Shown here piece after piece: positions 26,394-35,362 of a DNA stretch of 64,000 nt. Made by a program: the position numbers and the translations under genes. The notes beneath the pieces were generated by a model. It worked only from the letters and a program-made list of their open reading frames with translations. It did no database searches and was not told the origin of the DNA. Numbering within the stretch: the first letter of the stretch is position 1; every line of letters starts with the position of its first letter. The stretch comes from Geobacter sp. FeAm09 (GTDB lineage Bacteria > Desulfobacterota > Desulfuromonadia > Geobacterales > Pseudopelobacteraceae): positions 2,474,001 to 2,538,000 of the forward strand of contig NZ_CP042466.1 of the NCBI RefSeq assembly GCF_008330225.1, written 5' to 3'.

Positions 26394-27737
26394 CTATCTC
26401 CCCGCCACAACGGCGCTGAGGATATCCTCGGTCAAGCGGAGCCCACCGCGGAAGCCGGTGTAGCCCCGGTCGAGCACGGCGCGGTTGGCTACCGGGAAAC
26501 TGACCGACAGGTGGGGAGCGCCGATGGTCTGAGCCAGTTCCCGCTCCAGGGAGCTGCCGATGACAAAGGCCGGACCAAAAGCGTTATGGTATTTCTGGCC
26601 GTTGGCAGCGGGCCACTTCCGCTGGAGATGCTCCAGGGCGCGGCTGCCGTCGGTTTCGAAAACCAGCGTGGTTTTGTAGCGAGACTCCAGCACATTCAGT
26701 TGACTGGTCAGGCGGTCCTTTTCCTCGTCATCCAGGGGGTCGGTACAGACGGCCAATTCGGGCAGCCACCCCAGGTCGTCGGCCAGGAACTTGGTCAGGG
26801 CCGTGGCGTAGTTGGCGTCGCCGACGACGACGGCATAGCGTTGCAGGTCCAGGTCGTTGAGACAGTCGGTCAACGGTTCGATGAAGCGGAAGTAGGCCTG
26901 TTTCTCCCGGTTGATGACCGTATTGACCTTCTGGCGGGATACCTTCAGGGCCTTGCCCACGCTCCGCAGAAAGGCCTCCGAGGCGCTGGCCCCCACCGGC
27001 AACGACAGGCTCAGGAAGGGGGTGCCGTGGATCTCTTCGAACAGCCTTGCCGCCTCGACGCCATAGACGTGCGACACGACGATGTTCAAGGAGGCCGACC
27101 CGGCCGTGCGGATGTTCTCTATGGTATCTTCCGGGGTGAAGAAGGAGTTGACGGTCAGCCCCAGCGCCTCCAGCAGGCGGCGCGCCCCCTCCAGGTTGCC
27201 GCGCCAGAAGGGATCGGCCGACGGCGCGACGCCCCACAGGTTGACGCTGTTTTTGACCTTTGCCGCCCCCCGCTCCACGAAGTCCCGAAACAGCGCCTGC
27301 AGGGCCAGATCGTACCCCCGGTAGGAGTTCCCCTTGAATCCGCCGGTCTCGGCGCCGATGATCGGGACGTCCTGGCTGCGAAAATCGGCAACCACCGTTT
27401 TGATGTCGTCGCCGATCACCTCGGTGACGCAGCCGGACAAAACGGCGAATATCTGGCCGTCCATGACCTTGATGGTGCTTTCCACCTGCTCCCGCAGGCG
27501 CGCATCGCCGCCGAAGACCACCTCCCGCTCCTGGACGTTGGAACTGGGAATGGAGAGGGTTCCGCAATAAGCGCCCACCTGGAGCCCCGAGCCGCCGTTC
27601 TGGGCCCAGGCGAAGTTGCCGGCGCAGCCCGAGGCGGAATGGAGGATGGGGATGCCGCCGGGAAGGGCCGAGATGGTTGCCGCGGCACCGCCGAGTGCGC
27701 AGACGTAACGGGGCCGTTCGATAAAATTGTCACTCAT
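26394..27737 (-). CDS. Nitrogenase-like reductase beta-type subunit (NifK-like, MarK candidate)
   Basis: 447-residue nitrogenase component 1 family protein and the last gene of the operon. Candidate cluster-ligand Cys residues are in RYVCALGG, HSASGCAGNF and SGCVTEVIGDDI; the last matches the CP/VxxIGDDI region of NifD/NifK. Later motifs include GAETGGFKGNSYRGYD and VVVGDANYA. Together with the NifD- and NifH-like products it forms a nitrogenase-like two-component reductase. Sulfur genes nearby (sulfhydrylase, sulfonate-type ABC transporters) point to methylthio-alkane reductase (Mar) rather than nitrogen fixation. Overlaps the upstream gene by 4 bp. Confidence 0.8.
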   Translation of the reverse strand: MSDNFIERPRYVCALGGAAATISALPGGIPILHSASGCAGNFAWAQNGGSGLQVGAYCGTLSIPSSNVQEREVVFGGDARLREQVESTIKVMDGQIFAVLSGCVTEVIGDDIKTVVADFRSQDVPIIGAETGGFKGNSYRGYDLALQALFRDFVERGAAKVKNSVNLWGVAPSADPFWRGNLEGARRLLEALGLTVNSFFTPEDTIENIRTAGSASLNIVVSHVYGVEAARLFEEIHGTPFLSLSLPVGASASEAFLRSVGKALKVSRQKVNTVINREKQAYFRFIEPLTDCLNDLDLQRYAVVVGDANYATALTKFLADDLGWLPELAVCTDPLDDEEKDRLTSQLNVLESRYKTTLVFETDGSRALEHLQRKWPAANGQKYHNAFGPAFVIGSSLERELAQTIGAPHLSVSFPVANRAVLDRGYTGFRGGLRLTEDILSAVVAGR

Positions 27738-29254
27738 GCCGCTCTACCTCCACGTTGATCGATATGGGAAAAGGGGTCCGCCGTGTACCAGGCGTCGCTG
27801 TAGGGGAGCCGGAGATTTTCGCCCAGCTTGCGGTTGTAGATCGGATTTTTGAGCTGGCGGTACAGGCGGCGGGCAACCTCGTAGACCCCGCGATAGCCGA
27901 TATAGGCCAGGCCGGTGTTGTAGATGACATGGGTGGGAATGCCGAGCTTGGCGGCGGTGCCGTTGCCGTTGGCATGCCCCAGGAACAGGTCCGGTTTGAG
28001 CCTTTTCAGCAGGTTGGCCTCCTCGAAAGGCTGCACGTTGGCGATATCCACCACGTAATCCTCCTTGCTGGAATTGGCCAGTTTCCGGTACTCCACCTCG
28101 GCGAATTCGTCGTGGTGGAAGGAGCGGATGCCCGTGACCGTGAACCCCAGCTCTTCCAGCAACCGGGCCGTCGCCAGGGCGCGGAACTCGCCGGCGCTGA
28201 TGAAGACCCGCTTCCCCTCGAACAGGGGGCGGAACACCGCCAGCGCCTCCCGCAGTTCCCGTTCCTCATGCTCGATGATCCGCTCCGCCTTTTCCTCGTC
28301 GCCGAAACGGGCCGCCACGTCCCGCAGCCAGAGGCCGGTGTTCTCGATGCCGATCGGCATGTGGCGGATGAGGGAGGGAACGCCAAAACGCTCCTCCAGA
28401 TACCCGAGGAAGTAGTCGTCATGGGTCGGGCAGGTGCTGACGGAGAGTGCCGCCTGGGTGGCCTTGACCATGTTCTCGGGATGGGCGAAGACCGGGAAGA
28501 CGTTGACGTCCAGGCCGAGGGTGGTCAGGAGGCGCTCCAACTCCACCTCATCGACCCGCCCCATGGACGACACGTTCATGAGGTTGACGGTACGTGGCAG
28601 CCGCTCCAGCCCCTTGAAGGGTGCCAGACCGTCCTCGGTCGGGGCCTGCTCCCCCTCCCGCAGCAGGGTGCGGCCGATGCCGTGATAGACCGCATCGTAG
28701 GCCGTGGCCCAGATCTTGGTCTTGAAGCCTTCGCAATGCACCGGCAGCAGCTTGGCGGTGACCTGGGGCTGGACCCGCTGCACCACGCCGTCGATGTCGT
28801 CGCCGATGATGCCGGGCACGCAGCCCGCCACCACGGTAATGCTGAAGGGGCGGTAGCGCCGGTCGGCCTCGATAATGGCCTTTTCCAGTTTCTCTTCGCC
28901 GCCGGTGATGACATCGGTTTCGTCCATGGCAGTGGAAAGCCAGATGCCGTCCTTGGGGCGCCCCCAGCGCACAGTGCCGCCGAAGCGCACATTGGAGTTC
29001 TGGGAGTGGGTGCAGCCGCCGCAGCCGATGGCGCTGTGCAGCAGCACCACGTTGTCCGGCAGGGTGTTGAGCATGGCCAGGGCCGGCAGGATCAGACAGA
29101 TGGACCCCTGGGTGAAGGAGCGCTCGCCGTCGTCGTGCAGGCAGGACTTCTTGCCCTTGGCGCCGGCCATCTCGCAGATCGTGCCGCCGTGGGCGATACA
29201 GGCCTTGAGCCGGTCTTCACGCTTGGGGGGGGATTTCAGATCGATATAGCTCAT
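27734..29254 (-). CDS. Nitrogenase-like reductase alpha-type subunit (NifD-like, MarD candidate)
   Basis: 506-residue nitrogenase component 1 family protein. Cluster Cys candidates are in QGSICLIL, SAIGCGGCTHSQN and VAGCVPGIIGDDIDGV. SVSTCPTHDDYFLGYL aligns with the NifD segment holding the cofactor-ligating Cys275. PTHVIYNTGLAYIGYRG aligns with the segment holding the cofactor-ligating His442. Retaining both argues for a catalytic subunit that holds a FeMo-co-like cofactor, not a NifEN or BchNB scaffold. ATG 29254 has AAGGA 6 nt upstream. The true Nif hallmark residues around homocitrate are not all kept, as expected for a non-nitrogen-fixing relative. Confidence 0.82.
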   Translation of the reverse strand: MSYIDLKSPPKREDRLKACIAHGGTICEMAGAKGKKSCLHDDGERSFTQGSICLILPALAMLNTLPDNVVLLHSAIGCGGCTHSQNSNVRFGGTVRWGRPKDGIWLSTAMDETDVITGGEEKLEKAIIEADRRYRPFSITVVAGCVPGIIGDDIDGVVQRVQPQVTAKLLPVHCEGFKTKIWATAYDAVYHGIGRTLLREGEQAPTEDGLAPFKGLERLPRTVNLMNVSSMGRVDEVELERLLTTLGLDVNVFPVFAHPENMVKATQAALSVSTCPTHDDYFLGYLEERFGVPSLIRHMPIGIENTGLWLRDVAARFGDEEKAERIIEHEERELREALAVFRPLFEGKRVFISAGEFRALATARLLEELGFTVTGIRSFHHDEFAEVEYRKLANSSKEDYVVDIANVQPFEEANLLKRLKPDLFLGHANGNGTAAKLGIPTHVIYNTGLAYIGYRGVYEVARRLYRQLKNPIYNRKLGENLRLPYSDAWYTADPFSHIDQRGGRAA

Positions 29255-29312
29255 GGTTGTTCCTTTCTCCGTTTTTCCGGATGTTCCCGTTCTTTCCCGC
29301 TCCGACAGCCCA

Positions 29313-30671
29313 TTACAGCGTCTTTCTGATCTTTGCCGGGATCTGCCGTGAACAGGGAATATTGGTGGAGCAATGGCCGCAGGAGCCGTAATTCCACTCC
29401 TTGAAATGTTCCTTGTTGCCGTGGGTCTCGCACCTGCCGGGCAGCTTGCCGGCAGCGGTAACGGCCCCGGTGGGGCAGCGCCGGATGCAGGCATCGCAGC
29501 TTCCGTCGTAGGCGTACAGGCAGTAGCCGTAGACCTCCGTGTATCGTCTCTCCGTCGGGATCAGCTGCAACGTGGTGACGACACTGCAGAGGCGCCCCAA
29601 GGCCCCCTTTTCGGAGATGAAATTCTGATGCAGGCCGAAGGTGCCGAGTCCGGCGGCAAAGGCGGCATGCCGCTCCGACCAGAACGGCCGCCAGCCGTCG
29701 GAATCATAGCGGGGGTCGATATTGGGCGCGACAGCCTCCCCGCCGTGCTGCCGGGCAAAGCGGATCAAGGCCCGGCGGACCACGTTGAGGAACTTGGAGC
29801 CATTCCATTTGCCGGACGAGAATTCAATGGCGGAATAGCGCTGTTCCCGTGTGTAGTTTGCCGATATGTGCTCCGTGAACGGCAGAAAGACGCTGATGAC
29901 CGATCGGGCGCCCGGCAGCCATTCATAGGGGAGACGGTGCCCCGGACCGACCACCTCCGGGTCCTGGAAACGCTCGAACAGCGGATCATGGGCGGAGGCG
30001 ATGCCCATCAGCGGTTCCGCCCAGATCGGCAGGTTCGCCCCTTCCGGGAGGGCGTTGCGGAAATCGGTCTTCACCAGGTTCGTCACGAAACCGAGCAGCT
30101 CGTCATACGGCACATCGGGCTGAATCTCTCCGTCAACCGCATTCTTCGGTACCGGATCGGGCAGAAAAAACTGGGGGTTGATCCCCTTCGCGATCTCCCG
30201 CCTCCTGGTCTTCTGCTCCGGGTTGGGATGGGGCGACCCCTTGACGATGAGGGGGGTGTCAAAGGGCTTGCGGAAACCGGGGGGCGACCCCTTGGTAAAG
30301 TCATAGGCGTTCCAGATGGAGAGCTGTTCGTAGATAGCCTCCAGCAACGCCTCGGCCAGTTCCGCCGCGCTCTGCCCGTCGTTCAGGCGGGTGGTCCCCT
30401 CTTCCGGGAACAGCTCCCCCTCGATGAAGTAGTAGACCTCCTGGCGGATGGGGGTGCTCGCGTTGCGCAGGCTGGCTGTCCGGTCCGAGGTGCGCACGGC
30501 AAGCACCTTGCGCCGGTCGGGCCGGTAGCCATAGTAGTTTGCCTCAAGGAGGTAGTCCTTCAGACATTCCAATACCGACCGGCGGTTGAGGATATTCGGG
30601 TAGGGTTCGCCCCACTTGGGGATCTCGTTGACAAACAGCGACGTGCTTTCGGCTGAACTCTGGCCGGACAT
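29313..30671 (-). CDS. QueG-like Fe-S protein with novel N-terminal domain
   Basis: 452-residue cytoplasmic protein. The C-terminal half resembles the epoxyqueuosine reductase/reductive-dehalogenase fold: HAAFAAGLGTFGLHQNFIS, LCSVVTTLQLIPTE and a ferredoxin-like CDACIRRCPTGAV followed by SCGHCSTNIPCSRQIP. The first Cys of the usual CxxCxxCxxxCP cluster motif appears to be missing (DGSCDAC). The N-terminal about 230 residues are not recognised. Its place between transporter genes and the nitrogenase-like subunits suggests electron delivery to, or a corrinoid/cofactor step for, this pathway. It is unlikely to be the tRNA-modifying QueG. Confidence 0.65.
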   Translation of the reverse strand: MSGQSSAESTSLFVNEIPKWGEPYPNILNRRSVLECLKDYLLEANYYGYRPDRRKVLAVRTSDRTASLRNASTPIRQEVYYFIEGELFPEEGTTRLNDGQSAAELAEALLEAIYEQLSIWNAYDFTKGSPPGFRKPFDTPLIVKGSPHPNPEQKTRRREIAKGINPQFFLPDPVPKNAVDGEIQPDVPYDELLGFVTNLVKTDFRNALPEGANLPIWAEPLMGIASAHDPLFERFQDPEVVGPGHRLPYEWLPGARSVISVFLPFTEHISANYTREQRYSAIEFSSGKWNGSKFLNVVRRALIRFARQHGGEAVAPNIDPRYDSDGWRPFWSERHAAFAAGLGTFGLHQNFISEKGALGRLCSVVTTLQLIPTERRYTEVYGYCLYAYDGSCDACIRRCPTGAVTAAGKLPGRCETHGNKEHFKEWNYGSCGHCSTNIPCSRQIPAKIRKTL

Positions 30672-30681
30672 GGCGGTCTCC

Positions 30682-31446
30682 TTACCGTTTCCCGGTCCAG
30701 TGCAGTGCCCTGCGCTGGACCGCATCGAAGAGTTCCATCATCAGGATGATGAAGAGGGACATGAAGATCATGCCGGCGAGGACCCGGGGATAGTCGGAGA
30801 AGTCCGCATAGTACTGGATGAAGTACCCCATGCCGGATTTGGCCCCGAACATCTCCGCAACCGTCAGCAGGATGAAACTGAAGACCAGCGCCATCCCGGC
30901 GCCGGCAAAGATATGGGGGAGCGCGCCCGGAAAGACCACCAGGCGGAGCAGGCGGCGGCCATGCAGCCCCAGCGCCCTGGCGTTATCAAGGTAGCGCTCC
31001 TCCAGCAGCACCACCCCATGGATGGTTCCCATCAGTATGGGCCAGAAAGCGCCCATGAAGATGATGAACGCCGATGAGAGCCAGAAGGTGGGCAGCACGG
31101 AGATGGCATACGGTATCAGCATCGTGGGGGGGATCGGGCTGATGCCCCGGAAAAGGGGCATCAGCGTGGTCCGCACGGCCTGGTGGTAGCCGACGAACAG
31201 CCCCAGGACGATTCCCAGGACCAGGGCCAGGACATAGCTGGGCAACAGCAGGCCGAAGGAGCTCAGCAGACCCTCCATGAGCTTGGGAAACGCCTCGGCA
31301 AATGCGGGGAGAATCCGGGACAGCCCGGGGAACAGGACCGGTTCCAGCCATCCCGTGATGTCGGTGGCCACCTCGAAAAGGGCCACGCAGATCAGGATGA
31401 TGATGGCCGTCCCGGTGTATTTTTTAGCGATTCTGGTCAGTAGCAC
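30682..31446 (-). CDS. ABC transporter permease (nitrate/sulfonate/taurine type)
   Basis: 254-residue inner-membrane permease of the SsuC/TauC family with about six hydrophobic segments and the EAA-type cytoplasmic loop (YLDNARALGLHGRRLLRLVVFPGALPHI in pieces). Motifs ISPIPPTMLIPYA and FILLTVAEMFGAKSGMGYFI match the family. It lies 11 bp after the substrate-binding-protein gene, so the two belong to one transport unit. It would import an organosulfur compound if the pathway is as inferred. Confidence 0.87.
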   Translation of the reverse strand: MLLTRIAKKYTGTAIIILICVALFEVATDITGWLEPVLFPGLSRILPAFAEAFPKLMEGLLSSFGLLLPSYVLALVLGIVLGLFVGYHQAVRTTLMPLFRGISPIPPTMLIPYAISVLPTFWLSSAFIIFMGAFWPILMGTIHGVVLLEERYLDNARALGLHGRRLLRLVVFPGALPHIFAGAGMALVFSFILLTVAEMFGAKSGMGYFIQYYADFSDYPRVLAGMIFMSLFIILMMELFDAVQRRALHWTGKR

Positions 31447-31457
31447 GGCGGTTCCCT

Positions 31458-32507
31458 CTAATTGTTCTGCTTTTCAAAATGTTTTTTAGCATTCAGGTAA
31501 TAACGGTCCTTGGGGTTGCGGCGGATCAGTTCGCCGAGCGCATCGCGGTACAGTTGGGTGTTGATATAACGATTAATGTCCAACTCTGACGTGACATAGT
31601 TGATATCCTTCAGCTCATGCCACATCTGCTTGACCCGGTGCTTGTCGGGATCGACGCTGACGTGCTGGTGTGGTTCACTCACGAAGGTGGCTGCCAGGTT
31701 GTCGTCGATATTCATGTAGCGTTTGGTTATGCTCTGGGCCAATTTCGAGTTGGTGTCCTTGATCTTTTCGGCTTGCAGCAGGGACCGCAGGAAAGCCCGG
31801 TAGACGTCCGGGTCGCCGCTGACCGCCTTGCCCTTGGCCACGATGCGGCAGCAGGGGTGCTGGGGAAAGAAATCGTTGCTCCACCCGACGATCGCGAGGC
31901 CGGACTCCTTGGCCTGCAGGAAGATGGACGACGCGCCGATCCCCACATCGACCTTGCCCGATTTGACCGCTTCCAGAACAGCAGGCGGATTTTTCAGCTC
32001 GATGATCTTCAGATCCTTGTTCGGGTCGATCCCGGCGCGCCTGAGCGCCCCGCGCCAGACCACGTCCGCCGTATAGAGCCGGGGGACGGCAACCGTTTTC
32101 CCCTTGAAGTCCTTGATGGTTTTAAACTGCCCGGCCCGTGCGGGAAGGGCGATGACCGGGTGTCCCCCTGCCAGCGCCCCGCCGATGATGGTGAAGTCGG
32201 AGCCCTTGGAAATAAAGGTCAGGGGCGCCGCGGTGCCGAAGGAGATGCCGATGTCGATCTTGCCGCTGTTGAGGGCATTCAGGCCGTCGCCGGTGCTGCT
32301 GAATTGCACCAATTCGACCTCGACACCCTCCTTGGCGAAAAGCTTCTGATCCTGGGCGACAAAGGCCAGGATGCTGGCGCCGCCGGGGGTATAGCCGACC
32401 TTGAGTTTTCCCTGCTGCTTGGCCTCGGCCCCGGTCATGGTCACAAGCAGCGCGATCAGCGCCAGGGCAATGATGTTGCCTGTCAGTACAGCTCGTTTCA
32501 GTTTCAT
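31458..32507 (-). CDS. ABC substrate-binding protein (SsuA/TauA-like) with Cys-Cys motif
   Basis: 349-residue periplasmic protein: signal peptide (residues 1-29, ending TGAEA), then a NMT1/SsuA-like fold (GKLKVGYTPGGASIL, IDIGISFGTAAPL, FKGKTVAVPRLYTADVVWRGALRRAG in pieces). A vicinal Cys pair in QHPCCRIVAKG recurs in the next binding protein at the same place, which suggests a structural or ligand-binding role. ATG 32507 has AAAGGAG 6 nt upstream. Ligand unknown; location supports a sulfur-containing small molecule. Confidence 0.85.
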   Translation of the reverse strand: MKLKRAVLTGNIIALALIALLVTMTGAEAKQQGKLKVGYTPGGASILAFVAQDQKLFAKEGVEVELVQFSSTGDGLNALNSGKIDIGISFGTAAPLTFISKGSDFTIIGGALAGGHPVIALPARAGQFKTIKDFKGKTVAVPRLYTADVVWRGALRRAGIDPNKDLKIIELKNPPAVLEAVKSGKVDVGIGASSIFLQAKESGLAIVGWSNDFFPQHPCCRIVAKGKAVSGDPDVYRAFLRSLLQAEKIKDTNSKLAQSITKRYMNIDDNLAATFVSEPHQHVSVDPDKHRVKQMWHELKDINYVTSELDINRYINTQLYRDALGELIRRNPKDRYYLNAKKHFEKQNN

Positions 32508-32554
32508 CCGATTCTCCTTTAATAGTGTGGAAGTGGAGCACATGTTTGTAATAT

Positions 32555-33457
32555 TCAGTTCCGCCACCTCAGCAGATGGCGCTCAAGCCGTTCCGTGCCG
32601 AAGGTAATGGCCGTCACCACCAGGCTGATGAAGATGATGCCCACGACCACCCGCGGGTAGTCGGCAAAGTCGGCGAAGTTCTTCACATACCAGCCGATGC
32701 CTGAGTTGGCGCCGATCAGTTCGGCGGCGGTCAACAGCACGAAGGCAAAGACCAGTGCAAGCGTAGCCCCGGTGCAGATGGAGGGCATGGCGCCCGGCAG
32801 GATGACCCGCCGCAGCAGGGTGCGCTCCTTCAGCCCCAGTACCCGCGCCGAGTCCAAGAGCCCCTTGGGAATGTTGAAGACGCCGTTGACCGTGTTGATG
32901 AAAATGGGCCAGAAAGCGCCGATGAAGATCACGAAGATCGAGGCCGCACGGAAGCTCGGCAACAGGGCAATGGCATAGGGGATGTAGACAATGGGCGGAA
33001 TGGGCCCCAGCACCTTGGTGAACGGATTGACGGCATGGAACAGGCGGACCCGCCAGCCGACCAGAAGCCCCAGCGGCAGGGCGGTCGCCAAGGCCAGCAG
33101 ATACCCGCTCACCAGCAGGATCAGAGAGTTCACCAGCCCCTTCAGCATGTCCGGCAATTCGGCCACGAACAGCCGCAACACCGCTTCCGGCTGGGGGAAG
33201 AGCATTTTGTCCAGCACGATGAAGCGGGACGTGGCCACGTACCATGCCAGAAGGGCGACAAGGATGATGGCGCTCACATCGCCGGCTCCCCGGCGGGACA
33301 CCTCATTTCTGACGGCAGCCCGAACGACCAGATCAATGGCCTTGACCGCCATGGCCACGGTAAAAAGATGCCAGGGGACCGGTCCCGCCGACGGCCAGAA
33401 AATGGCCGCCAGCAGGGTGATAAAGAGCAGGTTGGAAGTGGTTGTTATCTGGTTCAT
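32555..33457 (-). CDS. ABC transporter permease (nitrate/sulfonate/taurine type)
   Basis: 300-residue SsuC/TauC-family permease. N-terminal hydrophobic helices include LLFITLLAAIFWPSAG. Family motifs are LGPIPPIVYIPYAIALLPS, FIVFIGAFWPIFINTV-like IFVIFIGAFWPIF, the EAA loop SARVLGLKERTLLRRVILPGA, and AAELIGANSGIGWYV. It is paralogous to the permease at 30682-31446 and follows the binding-protein gene at 33516. Two extra N-terminal segments make it longer than its paralog. Confidence 0.87.
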   Translation of the reverse strand: MNQITTTSNLLFITLLAAIFWPSAGPVPWHLFTVAMAVKAIDLVVRAAVRNEVSRRGAGDVSAIILVALLAWYVATSRFIVLDKMLFPQPEAVLRLFVAELPDMLKGLVNSLILLVSGYLLALATALPLGLLVGWRVRLFHAVNPFTKVLGPIPPIVYIPYAIALLPSFRAASIFVIFIGAFWPIFINTVNGVFNIPKGLLDSARVLGLKERTLLRRVILPGAMPSICTGATLALVFAFVLLTAAELIGANSGIGWYVKNFADFADYPRVVVGIIFISLVVTAITFGTERLERHLLRWRN

Positions 33458-33515
33458 GGGTTTATCCTAATGGGCATGGATGTGCTGTTCCGGATGGACG
33501 CCCTGGAATGCCTTC

Positions 33516-34544
33516 TCAATCGTTCTTTTTGTAGAAACTCAGCATCTGCTGATAGACCTTGTCCTTCGGGTTTTTCTTGATCACTGAATCGAGCGCCTGC
33601 TTGTAGATGTCGGTGTTGATATGCTTGTCGATCGGGTAGTCCTGGGGGATATAGCCGGCTTCGCGGATATGCTTCCAGAAATCCAGGATCCCCTTGCGGA
33701 GCGGGTCGGGATTCGACTCGGCCACCTTTTTCACGTAGGTTTCGTTACGGACGATGTCTTCGTCGATCTTCAGGGACTTGGTATAGATCCGAACCGTCTC
33801 GTCGGGGTTGGTTTTATAGAACCGGTAGGCCCGGATCATAGCGGCCAGGAAACGGCGATAGGTCTCCTTGTCGGCATTCAGCTTGGCCGTTGGGGCAATG
33901 ATGCGGCAGCAGGTGTACTTGGGGTAGAACTCTTCCAGGTAGTGGGCCACCTTCAAGCCGCTGTTCTTCTCGGCCAGCGAGAAGTGGGGCGGCCACAGGA
34001 GCCCCGCGTCCACAGCGCCTTTCTTGATCGCTTCCACCACCGCCGTGGCCGAGCCCAGCTCAACGAAGGTGATATCCTTTTTCCAGTCGATGCCGGCTTT
34101 TTTCAGGGCTCCCTTGAAGATCACGTCACCGGTGGAAAGTTTCACCAAGCCGATCTTCTTCCCTTTGAAGACCTTGAGATTCTTGCCCGAGAGTTCGGCC
34201 AGGCGATCGGGACGGGCAACAATGGCCTGCCCGCCGATCATCATGCCGCCGAAAAAGGTGAAGTCGGACCCCTTGGAGATGAACAACAGGGGCGCGGTGG
34301 TGCCGAAGGTGCCCACATCCAGCTTTTCGGCCTTGAGCGCCGCCATCCCCTCGGCGGCGCTGCCGAACTGGAACAGTTCCACATCCACCCCTTCTTCCTT
34401 GAAGTACCCCTTTTCCTTGGCCACGAAGTACAGCCCGTGGGCCGGCTCCGGGACATACCCCACCCGAAGCCGGGGCAGGTCCGCGGCAACGGCGGCGGAC
34501 ATCATGAGCGTTGACAGCAGAAATGCGGCGATGATCCTTTTCAT
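33516..34544 (-). CDS. ABC substrate-binding protein (SsuA/TauA-like) with Cys-Cys motif
   Basis: 342-residue exported binding protein (signal ends AAVAAD). Body motifs: LRVGYVPEPAHGLYFVA, LDVGTFGTTAPLLFISKGSDF, and YPKYTCCRIIAPTAKLN with the same vicinal Cys pair as the paralog at 31458. The C-terminal KNPKDKVYQQMLSFYKK resembles its paralog's end. It overlaps the preceding gene (34541-35362) by 4 bp. It probably delivers substrate to the permease at 32555. Confidence 0.86.
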   Translation of the reverse strand: MKRIIAAFLLSTLMMSAAVAADLPRLRVGYVPEPAHGLYFVAKEKGYFKEEGVDVELFQFGSAAEGMAALKAEKLDVGTFGTTAPLLFISKGSDFTFFGGMMIGGQAIVARPDRLAELSGKNLKVFKGKKIGLVKLSTGDVIFKGALKKAGIDWKKDITFVELGSATAVVEAIKKGAVDAGLLWPPHFSLAEKNSGLKVAHYLEEFYPKYTCCRIIAPTAKLNADKETYRRFLAAMIRAYRFYKTNPDETVRIYTKSLKIDEDIVRNETYVKKVAESNPDPLRKGILDFWKHIREAGYIPQDYPIDKHINTDIYKQALDSVIKKNPKDKVYQQMLSFYKKND

Positions 34545-35362
34545 TGGCTACTACCTCCTTGTAACGTAAATAGTCTGCCGGAATTTGCCGGGCAGCAATT
34601 GGGCGTGCAGACCGCCTTGGAAAACAGGTCCTGCAGGACCGGGTCCATGGGCCCCATCAGCAGGCGGTCCAGGGCATCGCAGTAAATCTCTTCATAGACA
34701 TGATTTGCCAGAAAATCGCGCTGCATGGCGGCACTCTGGAGGCCGAGCCCCTGCCAGATGCGCAGCATGCGCCAATAGTCCGGGTTGGGGTCGAAATGGA
34801 TATCCGGGGCGACCGTTCCCTGCGCCAGCTTTTGCAGCGTTGCCCGTCTGGTTGCGGCCGGTTGTTGCTGCAACGTGCGGTGGGCGCGGATCAGGGCGGC
34901 GGTCAGGCTGATGATGGTGCCTTTTTCGGCTGCCGGCCTGTTTGCCGGTACGAGCACGACGATCCCCCTGCGTTCCTGTTCGCTCCGGGCGTTTTCGTCC
35001 AGGCCTGCCAGCGGGCCCGTATCGATGGGGGTCCCGCCGCCGGCGATGATGCGCAGTTCCTTGCCCCGGGCGATCGCCCCCAGCGCCTCCCCGGCCATGA
35101 AAGCCCCGGCATCGATGGTCCCTGCTTCAAGGGCGGCCAGGCCGCCGGCGGTGTCCTGGAATGCGACCAGTCTGACCTGCAGTCCTTCTTCGCGAAAATG
35201 GCCGTTTGTTGCGGCAACGCGGCACAGGGCGCTGCCGGGGTGGTCCAGGTAGCCCAGGCGGAAGATTTTCCCCGCCGCACGGCAGGGCATGGCGTCGAAA
35301 ACCAGCAGCAGTACCGCCATGGACAGCGATGCGGTCATCCGCTGGACGCGCCGGGAATTCAT
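34541..35362 (-). CDS. Short ABC substrate-binding-like protein
   Basis: 273-residue exported protein with a signal (ending CRAA) and a shortened SsuA/TauA-like fold: FRLGYLDHPGSALCRVAA, LEAGTIDAGAFMAGEALGAIARG and AALIRAHRTL. About 70 residues shorter than its neighbours, missing part of the middle of the second lobe. The C terminus carries its own Cys cluster, KAVCTPNCCPANSG. It overlaps both flanking genes by 4 bp (ATPase upstream, binding protein downstream), a tightly coupled arrangement. It may be a divergent binding protein or a regulatory relative. Confidence 0.7.
   Translation of the reverse strand: MNSRRVQRMTASLSMAVLLLVFDAMPCRAAGKIFRLGYLDHPGSALCRVAATNGHFREEGLQVRLVAFQDTAGGLAALEAGTIDAGAFMAGEALGAIARGKELRIIAGGGTPIDTGPLAGLDENARSEQERRGIVVLVPANRPAAEKGTIISLTAALIRAHRTLQQQPAATRRATLQKLAQGTVAPDIHFDPNPDYWRMLRIWQGLGLQSAAMQRDFLANHVYEEIYCDALDRLLMGPMDPVLQDLFSKAVCTPNCCPANSGRLFTLQGGSSQ

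Noticed and set aside
26394-29254. Reading the NifD/K-like pair as NifEN, BchNB or CfbCD
   Set aside because: No chlorophyll, F430 or nif genes nearby, and the NifD-like protein keeps regions matching the catalytic Cys275 and His442. A phylogeny would decide.
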